A stretch of 64,000 bases of DNA from Excoecaria cochinchinensis (taxonomy: Eukaryota > Streptophyta > Magnoliopsida > Malpighiales > Euphorbiaceae), in NCBI GenBank assembly GCA_947683425.1, contig CANTUQ010000055.1, positions 20,640,001-20,704,000 of the forward strand. Direction: 5' to 3'. The notes beneath the pieces are model-generated. The model saw nothing but the letters and a program-made list of their open reading frames with translations, searched no databases and had not been told where the DNA came from. Numbering within the stretch: the stretch's first letter is position 1; each line of letters starts with the position of its first letter. The position numbers were made by a program, and so were the translations under genes. Below are positions 57,247 to 64,000 of this stretch, in pieces.

Positions 57247-57275
57247 CCCCACTAAGCGTTATCGCTTAGCACGGG
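57247..57275 (+). promoter_or_regulatory. LTR stem-loop, TRG 3' LTR
   Basis: CTAAGCGTTATCGCTTAG then CACGGG. Sixth copy, identical in the stem to the 5' LTR copy. Confidence 0.85.
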
Positions 57276-57608
57276 TTCTTTTCCCGTGTAGGTGGCAGGA
57301 TCATTTTGGAGTCGGACATCTGTAGGTCGGCCACTAGAAGTCTGTAATTTGAGTTTATTTTGTGTCTTCCGCTGTATTTTTGGTATTTGGGAACTGATTT
57401 TGGAAAATGTAATTTTGTTAAGGAAGATTTTGTATTTGTAAATGTTTATCTTTTACAAATCCCTTTTGTAAAAACTATATGGTTAATTATGGATATGGTA
57501 TCTTTTAATTAAATGTAATTGTTATCTTAACTTATTTGAGTTTGCAAGGAAGAGTTCGTGTTACGCCCCGGTATCCTTCCAACGGGGATAATGGGGTGTT
57601 ACACCCAT

Positions 57609-59041
57609 GGGTACAATTCGAAAAGCAGCTTCTTATTTTTCGTATTCAAAATGCTTTCACATAGGTGATCTTAAACAAGATCCAAACGCATAGAGGATCG
57701 CGAGGACCCAAACGGGGACCTGATCAGAGTCCGAAACGCATAGGTGCTGCAGCTTCAAAACTCTATTAGGCAAGCCTAACTATCCACTAGTCTGACTCTC
57801 GCAGGTCATGAATAATTCATTACACATTCCATCTCATAGCATAATTTATCATGGAAAGTCATTACATCATGCATATAAAATCCGTCTTACCATTAACGCA
57901 ATAATATCAACCCATGAAGAACGAACAGGAGATCCATTTTGGAAGGACTGAGTAGATCGATGGTCACCGTCGCGATCACAACAAGAGTCGCGTTCGCAAT
58001 AGTGGCCATAAGGCCAAGCACTAAGACAAATACTTAACTCTCTATCACGTTCCCGATCGGATACTCACTTGGGTTTCCATTCAGAAAAGCCTAGTTGCTA
58101 TTCGGGCGCGCAATGGAGTGCTAGTATCACTAACGATCGGCTGATAACAGGTCGAATAGAACTGCTTATCCCCCGCTTAGTAGTAAGGCGCTCGGTCGGG
58201 ACCTGGAATCGCTAATCCCTATTATGCTCATGCAAATTTGCACGCTCGTAACAGAGTTGCATTCCAAATCTACAGAAATTCTACATAACAGTTCAAAACC
58301 CAGAATCATGCCCAGAAATTCAACAAAAATCAGCTTACTTTAGATCGAGCATTCTCATCGCATCAAGCATCACAAACAAAACTTAAACCACCAAAACTCA
58401 TAACATTTACTCACATAACCTCATAACAACAAATTTCCAAAAAGTCAACCAAGACACGAAGCCAAGAAAATGCATCCGCAACATATAAATTCCAAAACCT
58501 GCAAAAATCCTATGCTCCGAGTTACAATCTCCACTCCCGCTAGCCTTCTCTTTCCCTTTAGGATCACGAGGAGGCTCTTCTAAACCAGGAAACCCTGAAA
58601 TCACACAAATGCAAACCTTAAATCAAAAACACATCTAACAAGATTGAGAGAGAAGAAGAAGAAGGAAACCCAACAGATCTTACCGAAATAACTCTTGAGT
58701 TGATCAATTTCCACCAAAAACTCAGCTAAAGGAAGAGATCACAAGATGGAACAAGGAGAAAGAAGAAGTGAAGGAGAAGGAGGCGGCCGTTAGGGCAAAA
58801 TGTTGCTCTTCTTTTCCCTTCCCTTGCCTTGCCTTATATACCCCTTTCTAACCCTTGCCACTTGACCTCTTATGATTTGGTGGAACTTGACAACTCACAA
58901 CCACACACACCCACACATAACACTACACCTTAGCCCACAGCTCATGCAATATGGCCCAAACTAAGACTTCACATGCCAGAACACTCACAAACACACAGAC
59001 AAACAGGACCCAAACTACCAAGGGCAAAACGGGGTGTGACA
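57609..59041 (-). repeat. Chr-5 3' LTR, proximal part
   Basis: Runs to GGGGTGTGACA at 59041, directly before the polypurine tract. Contains a decayed class-c palindrome at 57967-58002 (GTCGCGATCAC...GTCGCGTTCGC). About 58540-58600 matches Chr-1. No gene. Confidence 0.88.
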
Positions 59042-59273
59042 ACTCTCCCCTACTAACAAGAATTTTGTCCTCGAAATTCTCACCTGCACTGAACAACTGC
59101 CGATACTGAACCCTCGTTGTCGCCTCTGGCTCCAACGTCACTTCCTCAACCCAATGATGCTGCCAAAGAACTTTAACCAGAGGGACTTTCTTGCTTCTCA
59201 ACTGCCTCACTTCCCGAGGCATAATGCCCTTCGGTTCCTCATCATACGAATAATTCGACTGAATCCTAACATC
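59042..59273 (-). pseudogene. Chr-5 chromodomain
   Basis: MPREVRQLRSKKVPLVKVLW, then HHWVEEVTLEPEATTRVQY and RQLFSAGENFEDKI. This is the typical integrase C-terminal chromodomain of Tekay/Del elements, thought to steer insertion to heterochromatin. The frame runs on into the LTR. Confidence 0.88.
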
Positions 59274-60370
59274 CTAAACTGATAACACATACGACGGATC
59301 TGATCGGTACCGACGAAGCATGGAGACATGGGAGACATCATGCATCTTATCCAATTCAATCGGTAGAGCCAATCTATTGGCCACCGGACCAATCTTCTCC
59401 AAAATCTCGAAAAGCCCAACGAACCGAGGACTAAGCTTACCTTTCTTTCCAAATCGCAACACTTTCCTCCAAGGAGACACTTTGAGGAATACTTTGTCCC
59501 CGACCTCAAATTGAATATCTTTTCTTTTCAGATCCGCATAAGACTTCTGCTTACCCTTAGCCACCTTTAGATTTCGCTACACAGCTCTGACTTTCTCTTC
59601 GGTATCCCTGATCATCTCGCCCCAGAACTGAACGCTCGATCAACTCTGTCCAACATACTGGAGTCCTACACTGTCGACCATACAAGTCCTCAAACAGTGA
59701 CATTATCCTAATGCTCAATTGATAGCTATTGTTGTAGGTAAACTCCATTAGCCGCACATAATTATCCCAACTGCCAGAAAAATCTAAGGCATAAGCCCGG
59801 AGCATATCCTCTAAGATCTGAATAACCCGTTCGGATTGACCATTCGTCTGAGGATGAAATGCCATACTGAAGTTCAATTTAGTACCCAAAGCCCGCTGTA
59901 ACTCTTTCCAAATCTTCGATGTGAACCTTGGGTCCCGATCGGACACTATCGACAACGGCACTCTATGTGATCGGGCCACCTCATCCACATAAATACTGGC
60001 CAACTTATCAATCGAATAGTCCATTCTAACCGGCACAAAATTACCCATCTTGGGAATCCGATCCACAACAACCCAAACTGAATCATGCTTTCGCTAGGTC
60101 AGTGGCAAACCCGACGAAAAAATCCTTGCTGATGTTATCCCAGTTCCACTGAGGAACGGATAAAGGAGTGAGCAATCCCGCAGGGACTTGATGCTCAGCC
60201 TTTACCTGTTGACAAGTCAAGCACTTCACCATGAATTCCATGATATCTCTCTTCATCCCATACCACCAGTAGAACTACTTCATATCCAGATACATTTTCT
60301 CACTACCTGGATGCATAGTAAAGACCGTAGTATGTGCCTCACTCAAAAGCTTCTTCCTTAATTCATCATT
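59274..60370 (-). pseudogene. Chr-5 integrase
   Basis: The zinc-finger part (about 60300-60180) has FYWWYGMKRDIMEFM and CLTCQQVKAEHQVPAG. The core has DRIPKMGNFVPV, LSIVSDRDPRFTSKIWKE (Asp) and FHPQTNGQSERVIQILEDML (Glu). The first Asp is in WDNISKDFFVGF. GDKVFLKVSPWRKVLRFGKK and LSPRFVGLFEILEKIG form the C-terminal GPY/F-like module. Stops at several points. Confidence 0.9.
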
Positions 60371-61056
60371 CTCAGGCACACACAAACGATCCCTATACAT
60401 AAGCACCCCATCCTAAATGAAAAACTCAGATTGCTTACCCGATCGGTTCTACTGCAAAACTCGCTGCAATCTCACATCATCCTTCTGCGCGTCCACAATC
60501 AACTATCTTAAGGTTGGTTGCACCCTCAATTTGGCAACCAAAGCACCTTTCAAATCAAACCTCCACTTGAACTGCTGCAAAAACAAAGCTAACACTGACT
60601 TCCTACTCAAAGCGTCCGCAACCACATTGTCTTTGCCCGGATGATAGTCCATAATGTAGTCATAATCCTTGAACAAATCCAACCATCGGTGCTATCTCAT
60701 ATTCAACTCCTTCTACGTGAGGAGATACTTCAAACTCTTATGATTTGTGAAAATCCTGCACTTCTCCCCATACAGATAATGCTGCCAAATCTTCAAAGCA
60801 AAGATCACAGCCGCCAATTCAAAATCATGCGTTGGATAGTTCTTCTCATGAGGCTTCAATTGACAAGACGCATAAGCCACAACTTTACCCTCTTACTTTA
60901 ACACACATCCGAGCCCGACACCCGAAGCATCGCTGTATATTACAAACTCCTTGCCCGATCGGGGCTGAGTAAGTACAGGAGCTTCGATCAACAATCTCTT
61001 CAGCTTATTAAAGCACGCTGACACTTATCCGACCATTTATATCTAATTCCGTTCCT
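60371..61056 (-). pseudogene. Chr-5 RNase H
   Basis: Broken frames: EGKVVAYASCQLKPHEKNYP, HDFELAAVIFALKIWQHYLY and FTNHKSLKYLL, then DYDYIMDYHPGKDNVVADAL and SRKS. Asp-to-Asn appears in FTNHKSL (usually TDHKSL). Digests RNA in the hybrid when intact. Confidence 0.85.
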
Positions 61057-61860
61057 CTACAATCTCGTCATAGGAGCAGCAATGACCGAAAACCCTTTCA
61101 CAAACCAACGGTAGTACCCTGCCAAACCAAGGAAACTTCTCACTTCAGGAACATTCCTAGGCACTCTCAAATTCACAATCGCCTCAATCTTAGCAGGATC
61201 CACTTGAATACCCTTAGCTGACATGATGTGACCCAAGAAAGACACCTTTCGGAGCCAGAAATCACATTTGCTATCGTCGCAAATAAATGATGCTTCCTTA
61301 AAACCTGCAGTACTATCCGAAGTTGCTCTTCATGCTCACTCTCATCCTTCGAGTAAACCAAAATAACATCAATGAAAACTACCACAAATCGGTCGAGATA
61401 TGGCCAGAACACTCGGATCATCAAGTCCCTAAAAGCCGTAGGAGCGTTGGTCAATCCAAACGGCATCACAAGGAACTCATAGTGGCCATATCGCGTCCGA
61501 AATGCAGTCTTAACCACATCCGCATCTTTAACCCGGAGCTGATAGTAACCCGATCGTAGATCAATCTTGGAGAAAACACCCGCTTCTCTGAGCTGATAGA
61601 ACAAATCCTTGACTCTTGGCAACGGATACTTGTTCTTCACCATGACCTTATTAATTTGCCGATAGTCGATGCACATCCTCAATGAACCATCTTTCTTCTT
61701 CACAAAAAACACTGGGGCTCCCTATGGAGATATGCTGGGTTAGACAAACCCCTTATCCAATAACTCTTATAGCTGAGTTTTGAGTTCTCTCAACTCTACA
61801 GGAGCCATTCGATAAGGTGTTTTCGAAATTGGAGTAGTACCCGGCACTATCTCTATGGAC
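61057..61860 (-). pseudogene. Chr-5 reverse transcriptase
   Basis: FFVKKKDGSLRMCIDYRQIN, KYPLPRVKDLFYQLREA and FSKIDLRSGYYQLRV (catalytic Asp present), YGHYEFLVMPFGLTNAPTAF, then VVFIDVILVYSKDE. The last replaces the FIDD catalytic pair with FIDV, which should abolish activity. MSFLGHIMSAKGIQVDPAKI and RSFLGLAGYYRWFVKGF complete the thumb after a frame change near 61200. Confidence 0.92.
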
Positions 61861-61952
61861 AACTCCACTTCCCTCTCCGGAGGCAACCCAGGCAACTCAC
61901 TTGGAAACACATCTCTGAACTCTCTAACCACTGGGATATCCTCAATCTTGAA

Positions 61953-62648
61953 CTAGTCATGCTTAGAATCCAACACAACTGCTAAAAATGCCTCACAACC
62001 TTTCCTCATGAACCACTTAGCTTGTATAGCAGAAATCACGTTTCCCATGGAACCCGAACCTATACCCTTAACCAAAATAGGAGACCGATCTCTATCCCTC
62101 AACACCACGGTCTTCCTACAACAATCAACCACAGCTTGGTGCTTATCCAACCAATCCATGACAAAATTAAATCAAAATCCCAAAATGGCAACTCGATCAA
62201 ATCAGCAGAAAACTCAACACCTTGAACCAATTAGGGACAGTTCCTAAACACTCTACTCACATTATGCCCTAAAGGGATGATCACATAAACCTCATAATCT
62301 AACTGATCAACAACAGGCAACTTATCAAATAAGTTATCCATGCACAAATTTGAGTGTGTGGACCCAGGGTCAATTAGAGCATACAACTCAGTGTCAAAGA
62401 GTAAGAACTTACCAGTAATCACATCCGTTGCATCTTGCTCTTCCCGAGCCCTTATAGCATACGCCCTCGCTGGAACCACCAAGGGCCGATCGACAGTTCC
62501 CGACGGGGATCCCTCTCTAGGCCGACGGCCTCTACCTCTCTAGCCAGAATGTGATCAGTGCTCACACATTTGAAACAACCACCCGTGAGCCACCTGCACT
62601 CGCCCGTGTGGCGCATACTGCAGTGAGAACACTGACACAATCTCAGCA
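61953..62648 (-). pseudogene. Chr-5 gag end, protease and linker
   Basis: From the right: a zinc-knuckle region, CSHCSMRHTGECR and GGCFKCVSTDH (62649-62560), cut at the window-right insertion. Then the protease: ATDVITGKFLLFDTELYALI followed by DPGSTHSNL (active site DPGS for DSGS). Then the linker MDWLDKHQAVVDCCRKTVV. Stops and frameshifts between them. Confidence 0.88.
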
Positions 62649-64000
62649 AGTGTACTAAATCGACAAGTAATAAAGTGGGGTATAGTTAGGACCCCAAGTT
62701 ATCGTACCCAAGGCACTGTGTGTTGAAGCAATAAAAATCAAGAGTATGCTAAAGAATTCCCAATTGTTTGAATTGATTTAGTTGTCTATTGATTAAAAAT
62801 AAAGAATTTAAATAACTAAAATAAAAAAGCAGAAATAATTAAATTAAATTAACGTCAATAATTGAAGAAATAAAATGATGAAAAAATTAACCAGATAAGA
62901 ATTCAAATTAGACGAATGTTGCTCGGGTTCACTTATCCACCCCATACCCAATTGTAAATAAAATTATTCCAAGAACCAACTATGAAAGAAATCAGGATAA
63001 CCCTCTTAACCTAGGCTTCCCAATTTGGAGTCAGCCATTATAATTATATGACATCCCAAATCGGAGTCAGCCACATAACTAGCCTACGCACGGATCTAAA
63101 ATCCTAAGTTTTATTTATTTTCCCAATACGGAGTCAAATAAACCAGAACTCAATTATCTCACTCACCATTCTCGTCCTAAATCATGAAATTCTGCACTTC
63201 TAGATTCCCGATCGGCGTCATCCAAAAGACACAGCAAGAATGATAAGAACTGAATGTAAATAACAATGGCATCCAATCCATACAACTCAATAACCAACAA
63301 AGATACATGAAATAAATCATTCATGAAAATTGAAAATTAACTTGAGAAAATAAATCCCAAGAATTAATAATAAGAACCAGTGAAATAGACCATTCAATCA
63401 TATATTTAAATTCAAAAGATGTTCAGAATTCACATCATGGCTAGGGGATTCAAAGATCCTCAAACAACTAAAAGACTACTCACGATCCATTACAAAATCA
63501 AAAGGAAAGAGGAAATATTAAACCCAAATATTCATTAAGGCGTAAATCCCAGTTGAATCCCACGCCCTTCGATCTCCTTCTTCAAATCTTCAATGGAAAA
63601 ATAATCTAGAAATTCTAATGTAAAAACTGTGTATTGAAATTAAACTATGTGTTTCAAATGTAAAACTCTTGAATTGCAAATTAATTCTAAAGATAAAATT
63701 GAAAACCTAAATTAAGAACAAGAGAAGAAATCAAAAAATTCTTGTTCTAAAACCCTAATATGAGAAAAGGCTGCCAAAAATCCGCTCCCCTCGCCAAACA
63801 ACAAACTTTTCTTTTTATATCCCGAGGGGTCACGGTGGTAACTAGATTGGTTGCCACTGTGAGGGTGTCGAGGAAGTAAATTTGCCCTGCGTGTAGGATA
63901 GGGGTCACAGTGGTAACTAGATTGGTTGCCACCATGAGATGCTCAAATTTCACTTCTGTCCAGGACTTCCCTATGTCACGGTGGCAACTAGATTACCTTG
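62649..64000. mobile_element. Unclassified repeat interrupting Chr-5 gag
   Basis: Begins with AGCAAGTGTACTAAATCGAC, then ACAAGTAATAAAGTGGGGTA and TATCGTACCCAAGG. This combination resembles a conserved non-coding segment I recall from many plant LTR elements (CAAGTAATA plus GGTATCG-ACCCA), possibly of Athila type. No coding region. Three short CCCAA-GGAGTCAG motifs lie around 63025-63125. It ends in class-a palindromes. Strand and family are uncertain. Confidence 0.45.
63829..64000. repeat. Class-a palindrome array, right window edge
   Basis: Units at 63829-63863, 63904-63938 and from 63975 (cut by the window end), 75 and 71 bp apart. Arms GTCACGGTGG and CCACTGTGAG or variants. Confidence 0.92.

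Larger units (their letters stand above)
51099..57603 (+). mobile_element. TRG: complete gag-only (TR-GAG type) chromovirus derivative
   Basis: Two LTRs of about 2.55 kb (51099-53645, 55056-57603) enclose only 1.41 kb. TSD CCCAT at 51094-51098 and 57604-57608. PBS 53649-53661, polypurine tract just before 55056. The internal region encodes gag and nothing else, so RT and integrase must come from related elements. LTRs differ only by scattered changes. The architecture fits the TR-GAG class of plant non-autonomous retrotransposons. Confidence 0.95.
55056..57603 (+). repeat. TRG 3' LTR
   Basis: Partner of 51099-53645. Class-b palindromes at 56133-56167, 56206-56241 and 56279-56314 (73 bp period). 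Stem-loop at 57247-57275. Confidence 0.95.
50415..62648 (-). mobile_element. Chr-5: chromovirus (Tekay/Del type), gag end to 3' LTR
   Basis: A minus-strand element with 3' LTR 59041-57609 plus 51098-50415 (2.1 kb once TRG is removed), a polypurine tract at 59042-59056 (minus strand TTAGTAGGGGAGAGT), and gag-pol 62648-59042 with chromodomain. Gag is cut at about 62648 by another repeat, so the 5' LTR is not seen. GATCGG-rich sequence is frequent. TRG sits in the LTR. Confidence 0.88.

Overview
The window is plant nuclear DNA, almost certainly from a eudicot with a large, repeat-rich genome. I find no host gene, tRNA or rRNA. Nearly every base belongs to LTR retrotransposons inserted into one another. 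The lineages are recognisable from protein motifs: Ty3/gypsy Tat/Ogre type (second, archaeal-type RNase H; PBS TGGCGACTCCACTGGGGAC), Ty3/gypsy chromoviruses of Tekay/Del type (chromodomain, tRNA-iMet PBS, LTRs running TGTAACACCCC to GGGGTGTTACA), and one Ty1/copia element of Tork type.

Layout, oldest to youngest by nesting. Tat-B (minus strand, 47431-50414 visible) was hit by chromovirus Chr-4 (LTR end 46125-47430, plus) and by chromovirus Chr-5 (minus, 50415-62648). Chr-4 was split by Tat-A (minus, 1481-46124), which is itself heavily deleted. The Tat-A 5' LTR was split by Copia-1 (minus, 9670-44471). Copia-1 then received three elements: Tat-C, a full-length 17.3-kb element with target duplication ACGAC (plus, 10919-28267); Chr-2, a non-autonomous element (minus, 29228-36000); and Chr-3, a solo LTR with target duplication GACGA (minus, 39424-42585). 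The Chr-5 LTR contains TRG, a complete 6.5-kb gag-only element with target duplication CCCAT (plus, 51099-57603). Chr-1 (minus, 1-1480) is an LTR piece lying against Tat-A. An unclassified repeat interrupts Chr-5 gag from about 62649 to the window end.

Tat-C is the most informative element. Downstream of its gag, protease, RT, RNase H and integrase genes it carries a divergent gene pair. One is an antisense gene with an apparent 210-bp intron. The other is a sense gene with a 5'-UTR intron, whose product resembles Athila ORF1/Transposase_32 proteins and has proline-rich and coiled-coil parts. They share a central region of about 240 bp with a TATA box facing each way and the same GACGGC/GCCCGTC palindromes that pack the LTR upstream region.

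A second theme crosses families. Several chromovirus LTRs carry arrays of 35-37 bp palindromes in three unrelated sequence classes; two classes share a 71-75 bp period. One class also occurs at the right edge of the window in DNA that looks like a different repeat. Six LTR copies of five chromovirus families also share a stem-loop, CTAAGCG-loop-CGCTTAG. These signals, with the Tat-C gene cassette, are the parts most worth following up. The protein-coding remnants are mostly broken by TAG stops and small frameshifts.
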